Below are positions 1 through 12,200 of a DNA stretch of 64,000 bases, one piece after another. Source of the stretch: Topomyia yanbarensis (lineage: Eukaryota; Arthropoda; Insecta; Diptera; Culicidae); NCBI RefSeq assembly GCF_030247195.1, contig NC_080670.1:34396497-34460496 (forward strand), in the 5' to 3' direction. Position 1 is the stretch's first letter. Each line of letters starts with the position of its first letter. The notes below the pieces were generated by a model. That model had not been told where the DNA came from. It worked only from the letters and a program-made list of their open reading frames with translations, and did not search any database. Position numbers and translations under genes: made by a program.

Positions 1-455
1 TATGCTCATCCAGAAAAGGTGTCAGTTTGTAAACGGGACTTGTTTTCTCGACATTCCCTTTGGAGTTCTCGTTTCGATGTTTAAGCACCGCTACTTCGTC
101 CGAGTATACTGAGGCTTGCACTAAACGCCAGAGACTGTTTTCCGCCCTCTGCAATTCCTCTTTCTTCATGATACCCGCCACTGATGGCTGCTTCTGGATT
201 CGATGACGGCAGTTAACTGCGAAGCGATGGACGTAAGCTACCGCTCTCAGCACACGCTCCAACGAAGGACGTCATCGACGATCAGCTCTCGATGTATTAG
301 GCAAGGCCGCAGCTCTTCCTCCGTCTCCGGCGGTTTCCTTGATGTCCTTTTCGGCCATTCCACTTCCGGCAAGTATAGGAAGTCCGGACCGCGATACCAA
401 CGCGAATGGACATCTGTACTGGGACCTTTTCCCCACTTGGTAGCTTCATCAGTTA
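1..455 (-). mobile_element. BEL/Pao LTR-retrotransposon pol fragment (runs off window start)
   Basis: Read on the minus strand, this encodes a stretch typical of the BEL/Pao polyprotein between RNase H and integrase. It starts with a block like DEATKWGKGPS, then RWYRGPDFLY, a polar spacer, and a helical segment (VLRAVAYVHRF-like, then EELQRAENSLWR). It ends at the window edge with SPVYKLTPFLDEH, the run that normally precedes the integrase zinc-binding region. The block reads in essentially one frame from about 450 to 1, so the copy may be fairly young. Similarity stops abruptly near 455, so it is truncated or rearranged there. The rest of the element, if present, lies outside the window. Confidence 0.72.
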
Positions 456-750
456 CATATTTTTGAAAATATTTGTGGAATGTTATTGATTTTAATTCTT
501 TGTAATATTTTTTACAGCACAAGTTTTTCGAAAACGCCTTCGGATATTTTAAATTTTAATTGTTGGAACATTCTATGTGTTAGCCAAGAGCAAATCTATG
601 GAAATGAATTTGTCTTCTTAAAAATTTGCATTGCATATTTTTGAAATGCTAATAATTTTAAAATAAATTAGATTCTTTGAGATTTTTCCTTCTTTTGAAC
701 ATGAGCTGCGTTCTGGAACTTCGATTAATTGACAATCATTTCAAATATTT
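456..750. other. AT-rich intergenic, no gene seen
   Basis: AT-rich sequence between the BEL/Pao fragment and the SINE. No ORF with recognisable content and no clear repeat. The last seven bases (AATATTT, 744-750) are one copy of the target-site duplication of the neighbouring SINE. Confidence 0.5.
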
Positions 751-912
751 TTAATTTCGATTATAATGGTTTTGTATCTTTGGGGTCATTCGTGCCATTT
801 ATCGGGTAACAAAAATTTTTTTAGAAAAATCTCTTACCATATGTGCGAGGTTTGGAATTGAACCCGGTTGAGCAATCGATTTACCAACTACGCTATGTTC
901 ACTCCCCCCACT
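751..912 (-). mobile_element. tRNA-derived SINE, copy 1
   Basis: On the minus strand this starts with a G-rich leader, then an A-box-like CGTAGTTGGTAAATCG, then a B-box-like GGGTTCAATTCC (Pol III internal promoter), then a body ending in a CTCTATAATCGAAATTAA-type tail. It is a diverged copy of the SINE at 27306-27473; they share the TAGTTGGTAAATCGATT box, the (A)CATA..GGTTAGA..TTTTTC body and the ATAATCGAAAT tail. It is flanked by the direct repeat AATATTT (744-750 and 913-919), as expected for LINE-mobilised SINE insertion. Confidence 0.8.
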
Positions 913-919
913 AATATTT

Positions 920-1706
920 ATGAAAATTTGTGTTTTATTAGCATTAACTTGATCAGTGAGCAAAGATAAGCTGTCAAAGGAATTAAACAAACCAGCAGGA
1001 GCATATTATCGATTTTAACAGTGTATTCCAATTATGTCAATGAAAGCCTACTTTATCTTTCTAAAAAGTCTGAACCGTCAAATGAAATTTTGCTTTCTAT
1101 TTAAAAATATTTTTATTTTCTTTCATTTTTTTAAAACAGTTCTAAATGCAGCGGTTTTTCAAAATTTATTATCCATATTCACTTCAGATTTCAATGGTAT
1201 AAAAAGTACCAAGAAAAAGTATATTTCGGAAAATGTCATTCCGGGAAATAGTACATTCCGGGAAATGGTATTCCAGAAAATGACCCACCATCGCAAATTA
1301 CGTAACTAATTTAATTACAGGTTTAGTACTCTTCACACGCAAAGATGGTTTTAAACAATTTGCTCCTTAATGGAGAAAAAATAGTTTTTATCTTAATTGT
1401 TCTCTACTAAGGCGAAACATAGCATCAGCAAGAGTCAACAGCGCGGCAATATTACTATTACTCATCAACTGCATTCTCGATATAACTTCTCTAGTGCAAC
1501 GAAAAACATATACTCAGGCACAGTAACGCAAATCAATGCGTTTTCGAGTTTCATAATAGAGCATTTTGCAAAATATTTCAATAAAAGAAATTCGTCGGGA
1601 AAATTAATCTGTAGCCATGTAGTGGTAAAAGTCATAATCTAAAATAAATAACAAGAAGAAAATTAACTACATTACATACTATAAAAGTTGAAATTATTCA
1701 ACTTCT
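920..1706. other. Intergenic with short TTCCGGGAAAT direct repeats
   Basis: No gene recognised. At about 1225-1285 a word close to TTCCGGGAAATGGTA is repeated three to four times in tandem. This resembles the subterminal repeat words of the larger inverted-repeat elements elsewhere in the window, but no inverted partner was found, so it may be a solo end. The remaining short ORFs have no recognisable motif. Confidence 0.4.
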
Positions 1707-4700
1707 CGTCTAATCCGGATCATTTGGCATAATTTTATGAATTTATCATACTGAAGGTCATTTGACATAACGGACATTTATCATAATTTGTTTTATCTCC
1801 AAGATGACGGCTATTTGGCATAATTTCAAATTTTGCGTAAAGTGCGAGTCATTTGACATAATTTCGAGAAGTTATCACATTGGAAGCAATTTGCCATTTT
1901 TTATCTACAGAGAAAAAGATATAATTTTAGACTGTTCGAGAAGTAAGGTTTCATTCGACAGAATTTTGAGCCGTCCTACTGCTGAAGATTCAAAATTTGT
2001 TAGTTTATTTTTCTTCACATATCAATAAATAACATTTACACCGATGTGTAAACACATCGCTTCAAGTCGGATTACATACACTTAGGTGAGCTCGGCAATC
2101 CCCCCACACTGCCGAGTAATCGGTAAATGTTTATACCGATATCTCGGAAAAGTGCAATTTGTTTGCTGATTTTCAGTGAAATATTTCCTGAGTCTCAGCA
2201 AGCTGTAGCTTTTACGGAGATCTTAGCGAAAAATAAATTTGCCGAGTGCTCGGATGTTCAAATCATGGCAAAAATTGCAAAAAATGCTTAGATTCGGCAG
2301 AAAAAATAAGGTGTCTAACATACACTAAACATTAATTATCAGATTCACGGTCCACGCGCGATCGTTCAAGAATACACGCGAATATGCGAATGGCAACACG
2401 ATTATAAAATTGAATTTATGCACGCAAAGTTAAAGACGCGTATTCAAACGCTCGAGCCCTTCGCGATCACACTATTACACAATTAGTAAACACCCACGCC
2501 AACCCAGACAGATATGAACCCTGGACTCGAACGCTAAAACTCACACCTTCCACGCACACACACACCACCACAGAACTCACAATTAGATTTGTACGTACAC
2601 AGTCACATGCGACAATTACAGATATTCGTATGGCAACCGGGGGAAATGCATCTCAAATGCAGAACTTATCATTTCAATGATGGCCTTGTATCCGCGTTGC
2701 CTGCGTTTAAGGCACCATAGCTTCGTCTGTCAGGTCAAGGATGTATGAAACCCTCGGCCCTAGCTGCCCATAAAGGGATAAATAAGTTCAATTTTAGTAC
2801 TATTGGCAAACAAACAAACTTGGGGGGGAAGGGGATGAGTTGCTTCTCTAATCTTCCGGTCATCACATCGCATGCTTTGGTATTGTTAGTATGAATAACA
2901 AACATGAAGATGTGACACAAGGCGCCAACAGCGCACTAAAATCCTGTCAATCCTATTTTTCATTGGATTGTCTGCTCTAAATATATCACCAGGGGACCAT
3001 TCATAAATGATGTTGGATATTGACAATAGGGGAAGAGCGTCACGTAACGAGATAAAAACTAAAAATGAATTTTAGACGTATCAGCGGATCAGGGATAAAA
3101 AAACGAACAACATTGCTTATGAATGGCCCCCACACAAAGAATATTCCATAACGAATATCACGTAACATCGGTGACAGAGCATTGGGATCAAGGCCAAGTC
3201 CCCCCTGGGTCGTGCAAAACTGAGAAGCAACATCAATTTAGGCACAGATAGCAGACGTCCATTTATTTTCATTTTGTTTTGTTTTGTCTTTTCATTTGTT
3301 TATCCTGCTATGATGTCTAAATCGATCGAGCGTGACGGCCAAGGAAACGGAAAGCCAGTAGCCCAAACAGACCAGGAACAGGAGGGAGGACTACGAACAA
3401 GGGAACGGACAACAGAGGAGAAATCGTTTACCTATTTATTATAACTACGATACTAATCACAATTATTTTGCTTTTCTTGTTTCGTTTCAGCAAACCAAAA
3501 TCTATACGGACTAGCACATACGAACAGTTAGGCTTTGTAGGTTCTCATCTTGACATAGTCTAGATGGGCGGATGAACGTCTGCCAGGGGGTGGGCTGAGA
3601 AATGACAATGACACTGTACGAAAGGGCGCTGGGCCTGTGGCCTTCGACTGGCATGGTCCATTCTCATTGATTCGGAAGTCTTCTTGGCTGGTTGGTAGAT
3701 ATGTGCTCCTACTTGCAAGTTGATCAATTCGCTTGGGTGGGGGACATATGGATCCTACTAGTTGTCGACTCTTTTGATCGTGAGTATGAGGCTAGTTCAG
3801 GAAAGGAGTGCAGGACTGGCACCTAAGAGATAGTTAATTATTCAGAACTTGTTCTTATGATTATTAAACTCGATCAAGCACACCGGCTCTCAGAAATGAT
3901 AAGCAACCCTTTCGGGTTGGTGTGGTCTGTTCGAATCGAACCAGGCGGACATTCGTTTCGAGCAAACTTTATGTGGATAAATATTGCTTACGCCTTTATT
4001 GGCAGAGATTCTTTTTAACGAAATCCTAAAATACCTTCACTGGTATAGCTACTCAGGATAATAATAATAGAAAAAGTAAGGGTTTGCCTGGTCCATATGT
4101 AATGAATAAGTATATTGACTAGAACAGGGATAATCGAGTTATGTTATAAGATAGAGAAGAAGCAGCACAGTTGTAGGAAAAGTATTCGCGAGTAAGGAGT
4201 AATACTACTGATAGTATGTTTACCGTTTCAATTAATAGTCGATTGATCCGCTTCGGACCTAGGAGACAAAAAGGAGATAAGGAAGAGACAGAAGCGGATT
4301 CAATGCGAAATTTGCCAATATGACGTTGACCTCAAGGCGATGGTAGGATGATTTTCCATAGGATGACAGACTAGATGACACGACGTTACACGCTCTAAAC
4401 TTGCGCCAAATAGTTTGTATGTATGTATGAATGTAAGCCCGTATGTATGCCTGTATGCATGGATGTGTATAGGACCAATGTATCCCTGAGCAACATGGAA
4501 GGACACCTCTGAGCCGCCAAAACGCTCATGGGAAGCCGGGTGCGCGGTCATAGGTGTGACCATAAAGCACTGCACACACTGTCAAGTGCAACGGATAGAC
4601 GATAGGTGTACAGTTAATGCACATAGGTTGCAGAAATAGGTTGTTGAGACAGCCCGATTGCACACTGATAAATAACAATAACAATAACAATTGGCAAACA

Positions 4701-5161
4701 AACTTATTTAGAGTCATTTAAATATTTAGGTAGTTGCCGTTATGCTCAAACAATTCAACTACATGTCAGCTGCTTACAACTGCATAACTAACTTTCCCTC
4801 GAACGATGAACGTTATTGTCAACATACAATCAAAATACATAATTCATACAGGAGAGGAAAAATATCCTGATTAATAACTTTATCACTACATATGCTACTG
4901 TTTTCATTGACATGAAGATGTTATACGCAATGACCTTTAGCAGTAGCCCTGCTCAAAATTATGCCGAATTATCTGACTTCTAGCACAGTCTTTAATTATG
5001 TACTTCCCTGTAGTTGAAAAAATGCCAAATAACCTCCAGTGTGCCAAATGTCCTATATGCCAAATGTCCTTCAGTGTGATCAATTCTCGAAATTATGCCA
5101 AATGTCCTGTATGCTAAATGGCCTTATACCAAATGACTTTATGCCAATTGACCCAGACCCG
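1707..5161. mobile_element. Putative 3.5 kb inverted-repeat element with ATTTGGCATAA-word termini
   Basis: The left arm (about 1707-2000) and the reverse complement of the right arm (about 4950-5161) align over 200 bp or more. Both carry repeated ATTTGRCATAA words. They share a block reading CATAATTTCGAGAA, then TATCACA, then GCCATTTTTT, then AGACTGT. The ends are GTCTAATCCGGATCATTTGG on the left and, inverted, GGTCTGGGTCAATTGGC on the right. The roughly 2.9 kb interior has no recognisable transposase, so this is probably a non-autonomous DNA transposon. No convincing target duplication was found, so the superfamily is unassigned. It contains a smaller MITE at 2992-3131, GTAT-rich sequence (about 4415-4460) and a CAATAA microsatellite (about 4672-4692). 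Confidence 0.55.
2992..3131. mobile_element. 140 bp MITE with GGGG(A/G)CCATTCATAA termini
   Basis: The left end GGGGACCATTCATAAATGATG and the inverted right end GGGGGCCATTCATAAGCAATG form roughly 20 bp terminal inverted repeats around an AT-rich core containing GTCACGTAACG. This is the size and architecture of a miniature inverted-repeat element. It lies inside the larger inverted-repeat element, so it is probably the younger insertion. Confidence 0.65.
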
Positions 5162-6257
5162 TTTTAAGCACTATTTGCACCTATCCGATCAGATTCAGTG
5201 ACGGCAGTGCAGTGCACGGACGCCAATATTATTTTATATAGTATCAAATTACACCATTTGTAACTTACAAACGACGAGAGATCGTCAATTACTTATCATA
5301 GCTTAATTTCTTCCGACGTTTGCTTAGAAAATGTTTTTCATCTTCACACCGGTGTGTGGTTTTTGACACATTAGACGAGCAAATCGAATCGGTATAGTTT
5401 GGCGCCTGCTTTTGTTCCACTCTAAACCGCGCCAACAGCAAATGATCTAACGAATTAGAGAACCCTTCTAGATAAAGCCGCAAATCGGCGGCTCCTCCCG
5501 TGCTTGTCTGATGTTTTTTATAGTGCCAGGCAATAAGCGAACACCGCAACCAACCAACCGGCCACATGTTGGAAACAGTCATTCTACTATTTATTGGCCG
5601 TTTCAGTTTTGTTCGGAAAACACAGAATATGTATAAATATGATGTAACTTCTTCTGGCGTCGCGTCCTTAGCGTCGTCGTCGTCGTCCCATCGCATCGTT
5701 TCTGATCGCACTTCATTTCTTCTTTTCTTGTTTATTTTTAGCACTTCTAGTTTGAGAACAACAACCGATGTAGCCGCTTCTCGAGTGGAGTAGTTTTCGG
5801 GAGCCCGCAATTTCGTGTCGAAAGTGTGTACGGAATGACCCATTAGCAACCCGTTTGCTGACGCTAGTCTAGTGTGTTTGGGAGGAAGCAAACCTCTATC
5901 GTTTAGGACCTACTGCGATTCGCACGTTCTCGTTATTTGTTGTTTCTATTGGAGGATGTGCAAACGAATTAACCAACAAAGGCGCACGACCCCAAGTGTG
6001 TGAACGAACGATCAACATTTTGACAGAGATCGAATTGTTTGACCAACCGCGCACCGCCTGCCTGTGAAGAAAGGCCTCAGGCAAGGGAACGAAAGTGTGG
6101 AGGAGGCGAGCCGCAGTAGATGAAATAGTTGCTGCCGCCGATATGACTAAGCGGGCAAGTACGCTCGTTTAAATGGATCGAGTTTGGAGAATCAATTAGG
6201 AAACGAATAAATAACTGCTGGTGTGACGCTTGGCGGGGAGCAAAGTCCAACAGCAAT
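5162..6257 (+). promoter_or_regulatory. Upstream and 5' untranslated region of ANKRD50
   Basis: GC content rises towards 6257 and repeat sequence stops at 5161, consistent with promoter plus 5' UTR. A pyrimidine-rich tract ending TTTATTTTTAG at 5731-5741 could be a 3' splice site of a 5' UTR exon. No TATA box or initiator can be called confidently. A 200-codon ORF on the minus strand (5891-5289) has no recognisable domain and is treated as chance. Confidence 0.4.
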
Positions 6258-9200
6258 ATGTCTTCATCGGCGAATGGTGAAATAGCCAACGGTAAAATGA
6301 ATACTGATGACATCTACGAAAATTTGCCATGCCATGAGCGAATGCGGAACGGCGCCGGGGGTGACAGCGACGAGGGCAGCGGTGTAACACCAAATGTAGC
6401 TTCCACGGTGAATGATGAGTGCGCCTCGGGGGGATTTACTGTCGATCAGCAGCAGCAGCAGCGAGCTACGGAAAATAACAACAAAATTCATAACAATTTG
6501 GCCATGAATAGTAAGGATAGTTTGTATGCTACACCACTGAAAAGGTCTGACCGGCCAAAACTGCAGCAGGGGGCAACCCCCAAGGGACGTCCGCCAGTGG
6601 CAACGGCGGTGGTGACGCGTGCCATGGCTGCTACCAATTTGGATGACAATTTGAACAATAGCACTGGAAGTGGATCGTCACTGACGACAGCGGATCGTGA
6701 TGTGAAAATAATCAACGCAGAACTGGAGGATCGTCGCATACGAGACTTTCTTAAAGATACTAGCCAAATGCATAAAAAGATTGAACTGAACAAGGAGTAT
6801 CAAACGTCGAATTTTTCCTACTTGGCCAGGAAGGAACATTTTGTGAATTTAGTGCATCAGAATGTGCTCAACGACTCGTTAAATGGAGGTACTACTCAGT
6901 CGGAAAGCATCGATGAATCTCTGCTTGGCTATAAGACTTTAGCTAATGAAGAAGAAGGGAAAAACTTAGATGTGGACATCAATGAATCACTGGATCAGCT
7001 GGAAATAAAATGCAACGAAAAACTAGAAATGCTTACTAACCTACACCGGAACCGATCGACAGAAAGAAGCCAAGAAGATAACGAGCAGTTAGATATTGAT
7101 CAACCACCATCGCTGAATCCACCACCGAATCAAAAAATAGCAGTGAATACCCAGCCCATCAATGGCAAAACATCAATTCAGAATAGTCTCGGTGGTGGAA
7201 ACGTCAGGCTACCGGAAGCATCAATCAGCGCCTATCTGAATCGTGAATGGGTTTTGAAAAAGATTGCCATGTGCCTGGAGCAACGAGCTTCTAAGAAACC
7301 AATTCCCATTCCGCCTGGGGCAGATCCGGGCGAGTGTGTCCCATCGTCAACGTCAGCTTTCTTCCCACGGGCAACTTCTACCCATCAAGCAGCCAATCGA
7401 GCCGTAGATTTACCCTCACTTGGCTATCTGGTCCTCGGATCTAACGGTTCCGGAAAAACCTCCATCTGTAACGACATCATCGAAGGCAGTGCCGGCACCA
7501 AGGGTATGCTAAATAGACGGCTACTAGCGTGTTACTTTGTCAACTCGCAAAATCCCGAGTGTCACAGTCTCAGTATGTTTATCCGAAGTATTATTCTTCA
7601 GATTCTGAGTCATTCGAGCCTTGTAGGAAGCACTGCGGTTGCTGCAGTTGCCGCCACCATAACAGTCGCCTCAAACGATCTTACTGGTGGAGATGAACCG
7701 AAAGAACCATCAGTCATTGGGAGTAACGATGCTTTGCCGGAAGCTGATCAACAGCAATTAGCGGCTGAGAGGAACAAAGCGAAAGGGGAAGAAAAAGATG
7801 TCGAATATGATAAGGAGCTAGAGGACGTAATTCTCTCGGAAATCAAATTAAACGAACGGGTCGCTGAATTCTGTTCCAAAAAGAAAGTCATTCGGCAACA
7901 GTCAGAACCAGTTGAAAGCTTAAGTCGTGATAAAGAATTGTCTAACTATCCCTACACAACACACCCTCCGCTGTTGAAGAATGTGCCTGGGAAAGAAAGC
8001 TCTGAAAAACGGGACAATGTTATAAGTCCCAGCAAGACGAGGGCTTCGAAGATTCCTGTAGCCATCGGAAGTAGTATTCGCTCTCCAACGAAGGCGACCA
8101 TCCCGAAGGAAAATCCTAAACCGGAGGTTGAAGAGGAAGAACTGCTGGATGGCGCTGGCGACTGTATTGCAGACATTTCCGATATTAAATTAGATGACGA
8201 AATAGCACGAGAAATCAGTGAAGATGTCACAGTGGAGATAATAGAACGGGAAGAAGTCACTGAAAAAGTTACAGAACCTACTAAACCAGCAGAAAGTAAT
8301 CCACCATCATCGGAAACGATTACGGCGGACGGAAACATTCCTCCACCGCTGCCGAAGTCGAAAAATTGTCGGCAGATCATTGCCGACGGATACTACGAGA
8401 TGCTGCTCAGTAATCCGGACATTTTCGAGTCAATCACGGTGGACAGTATCGAGAAAAATCCGGATGACTGTTTCAAGAAAGCAATACTGTTTCCCCTGTT
8501 GGAACTGAGCCCACCCAAAAATGCCTTGCTGCTGTTGATAGACTCAATCGATGAAAACTACATTCAAGATGGCAATCTGATTTCAACGTTGAAGGGGAAA
8601 CAGATCACCAAGAGTCGGAACATTGCCGAGCTACTTTCCAACCACATCCACTTGATGCCCAAGTGGTTGTTTATGGTTTGTACAGCGAAGAAGCAAAACA
8701 AAAACATTACCAAACTGTTCACCGGTTTCAAGAAGCTAACGCTGGACGACCTGCGCAAAAGCCACGTCGTCAAGGATGTCCAACAGTATATTATCAATAG
8801 ACTGAACACGGATTTCCGTGGCATCAATCTGACCAAAGATATAATTGAAAGTCTGAATCAGCTCTACATCAAGTCGAACGGTTGTCTGCTCTATCTGTTC
8901 AAGGTACTGACCGGGATCAAGGAGAACTTTTTCACGTTCAGGGAAATTAAACTGATTCCTTGCACACTGAACGGCCTTTACTTGTACATTTGTCAAAAGT
9001 CGTTCAATAAAAAACAGTACAACAAAATTCGACCAATCCTAAATGTTCTGCTGGTGTGCAACAACTACGTGGATAAGTACTTTCTGTACAACTGTCTACG
9101 AACCCACAACTACACGCTGGACATGGAAGAGTTCGAAAAACGGCTAGATCTCATGCGTAACATTGTTGAATACAGCCCACGCAACTCGTACGCCCTGAAA

Positions 9201-12200
9201 ATCTTCCACAATTCCTTCTGCGATTGGTTAATAGATGTAAAGTTCTCGACCAAGAAGTTTCTATGCGATCTCAACGAAGGCCACGTTATGGTTTCGATGT
9301 ACTATACTATGGTTGCCGATCAACTGTGCCCGAACAAGTTACGACTTTATCTGTACCATCTAATCAAAACCGGCGAGTACCTAACCAATAAAAACATTAA
9401 CCTAGATCTGCTGCTAATCCTGCTGGAAACGAAATCAAACCTCAGCGACTGTTTCTATACGAATCTCCTCAACTGCTGTGCTCTGTGCGAAGATGAATGT
9501 AAAAACGATGTGAACTTGGCGTCAAGAACGCGAGTAATGCTGGAACGTTATCTGAATGCGGAACTGAACGAAGAATTCCTTGGCTTTTTGAACGATTTCT
9601 TCAAACCGAATCTACCAACCGACTGCAAGGTTCTCAAGCTGCTAATCGAAACCGGTATCAACAACGCCGATACGGTCCTGTCCTGTGAGTCATCGGCCAT
9701 CAACTCACCGGTGTTATCCGATCGTTCCCAGAACATCGACTCGGAACTGGCAGAGCTGTTGATATCGAGTGAGAAAAGCTGCCAACAGGAACTACAAAAG
9801 TCGATCAATTTGGTGGATATTCAATATGGTATCATCGGTGGTGGTGGTGCTGGAACTGGACTGGTAGTCGGCTGCAACAGTTCTTCTGTGGCAATGGCGG
9901 TGGATCGCTTCGATGGTCATGAAGTGGATCGTTGCGAAAGTGCGATTATTGGAGAGGGAAGTGCCATTGGTGACTCGAAATCGGATATCCAGAACGATCG
10001 GGTGCAGTACGATATGTTCGATTCGGAGCTGCACAAAGGGAAAGCTTTGATCCATATACTGGCGAACGAGGGTAACCACACGCTGCTGGAAAGGGCGTTG
10101 AATGTGAGTACTGTTTGTAGTTATTAGGAATGTACTAATGAGTGTTTTTCTTTATAGGCCTGTAAGGATCCGATCGATTTGGAAATCGAAGATTTGAATG
10201 GCCAAACGGCGCTCAACATTGCCGCGCGTAATGGTCACATTGAGATAGTGAAATTGCTGCTGCAATACAAACAACCGCTGAACGATGGAACGGGTCGTTT
10301 CCGGAAGATCGACGTAAACCACGCTGATCGTGACGGCTGGACTCCATTACGGTCGGCCTCCTGGGGTGGCCACACGGATGTAGTTAAGCTGCTAATCGAG
10401 AGTGGTGCTTGTGCTATTGATCGAGCGGACAAAGAGGGACGTACTGCGCTGAGGGCTGCCGCGTGGAGCGGGAATGAGGATATTGTAAAGATTTTGATTG
10501 AAGCGGGTGCGAATGTTAACTCTATTGACAAGCAGGGGCGAACGTCACTGATTGCGGCTTCGTACATGGGGCACTACGATATAGTCGAAATATTGCTGGA
10601 GAATGGTGCGGATGTAAATCATACGGATCTGGATGGAAGAAATGCGCTTTGCGTAGCTGCTCTTTGCGGTAGCTCCGGTTATAGTAAGGTGATATCGACT
10701 CTACTGGAATATGGGGCTAATACGGATCAGACAGATAATGAAGGGATGTCACCTTTGCTGGTTAGTTCGTTCGAAGGAAATTCTGAAATTTGTGAGCTAC
10801 TGTTGGAGAATGGAGCTGACCCGGATATGGCTGATAATATGGGTAGGACACCACTTTGGGCAGCCTGTACTTCCGGACACGCCCATGTCGTAAAATTGCT
10901 ATTGTTTTGGGGCTGTGGTATAGATTGTATGGACTCGGAAGGTCGTACGGTTCTTAGTGTTGCTGCAGCACAGGGTAACCTAGAGACTGTTCGTCAGCTG
11001 CTGGATCGTGGTTTGGATGAAACGCACCGTGACAATGCAGGATGGACACCGCTGCATTACGCAGCATTTGAAGGTTACGCTGATATTTGTATTCAATTGC
11101 TAGAATCAGGCGCTAAAATAGACGAGTGTGACAACGAAGGTAAAGCGGCACTACACTTGGCCGCCCAGGAAGGCCACAATGCAGTCCTGGAGGCTATTTT
11201 GAACATTCATCGGCCTTGTATTGATCAACGAGCACACGATGGAAAGACGGCATTTAGATTGGCCTGTCTCGAGGGCCACTTTGAGTGCGTTCAGACGCTG
11301 CTTAAGTTCGGTTGCGACGTTAACTCCAAAGATGCCGATTCACGTACAACTTTGTACATATTGGCGTTGGAAAATAAGCTTAAGGTTGTTAAGTTCCTCT
11401 TGGAATATTCGAACGCAGATGTAAACATTCCGGACGGTGAAGGACGCTCGGCACTGCATGTAGCTTCCTGGCAGGGACATGCTGAAATGGTGAAGCTGCT
11501 TATTACGTTGGGTGAGTATGTGCTGACTACTAGCATTCGTTTAATTATAGACAACTGTATGACTTGTAGGTAATGCCGACGTGAACGCGATGGATCTCGA
11601 GTCGAGAACTCCGCTGCATTCCTGCGCCTGGCAGGGCAACCACGAAGTCATGCAGTTACTGTTGTACTACGGTGCTATTCCGGATCATGCTTGCAAGCAG
11701 GGCGCGACGGCTTTGGGGATATCTGCCCAGGAAGGACACGAAAAGTGTGTTACTTATTTGCTCAAATACGGCGCTAATCCGTACAAATCGGACCACTGTG
11801 GCCGAACACCAATCAAATTGGCGGCCAAATCGAATCGAAACAACGTGCTAAGGATACTGGAAAGTTACACCAAAAGTACGATCACTTACGGAGGGTTTTG
11901 TTTTAGATTTAAAAATATCTTTTTTTTCAGACGACTTAGACGGAGGCAAAATGGTTCAGCAGAATTTGAATCTGAAATCCCCCGATGAACTGCCGCCATC
12001 ATCCGCACTACACAATCCGTCGCCTTCGGGACCGGGTTTGTTGATGCCGAACAACTCGCTGAGTGCCGCAACGAATTCCACGCAGAATAGCAACTTTTAC
12101 GAAAACACTATGCAATCCGATAATAGCAGTCTGCAGAAGCGGAAGAGTGTCATTTCTAGTCAATCTACTGGTAGCAGTAATGAGGTGAGTGCACAGTGCT

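Noticed and set aside
3313..3444. Short ORF (MSKSIERDGQGNG-like) that could be an exon or gag start
   Set aside because: About 45 codons, no partner exon and no family recognised; it lies within the putative 3.5 kb inverted-repeat element.
5289..5891. 200-codon minus-strand ORF just upstream of ANKRD50
   Set aside because: No recognisable domain, odd composition (Asp run from a GTC repeat), lies in the likely promoter/5' UTR of the plus-strand gene, and no splice or start context supports it. Transcript data would be needed to revive it.
7952..8380. 142-codon Ser-rich minus-strand ORF inside ANKRD50 exon 1
   Set aside because: Antisense shadow of the acidic Glu/Ser-rich coding region.
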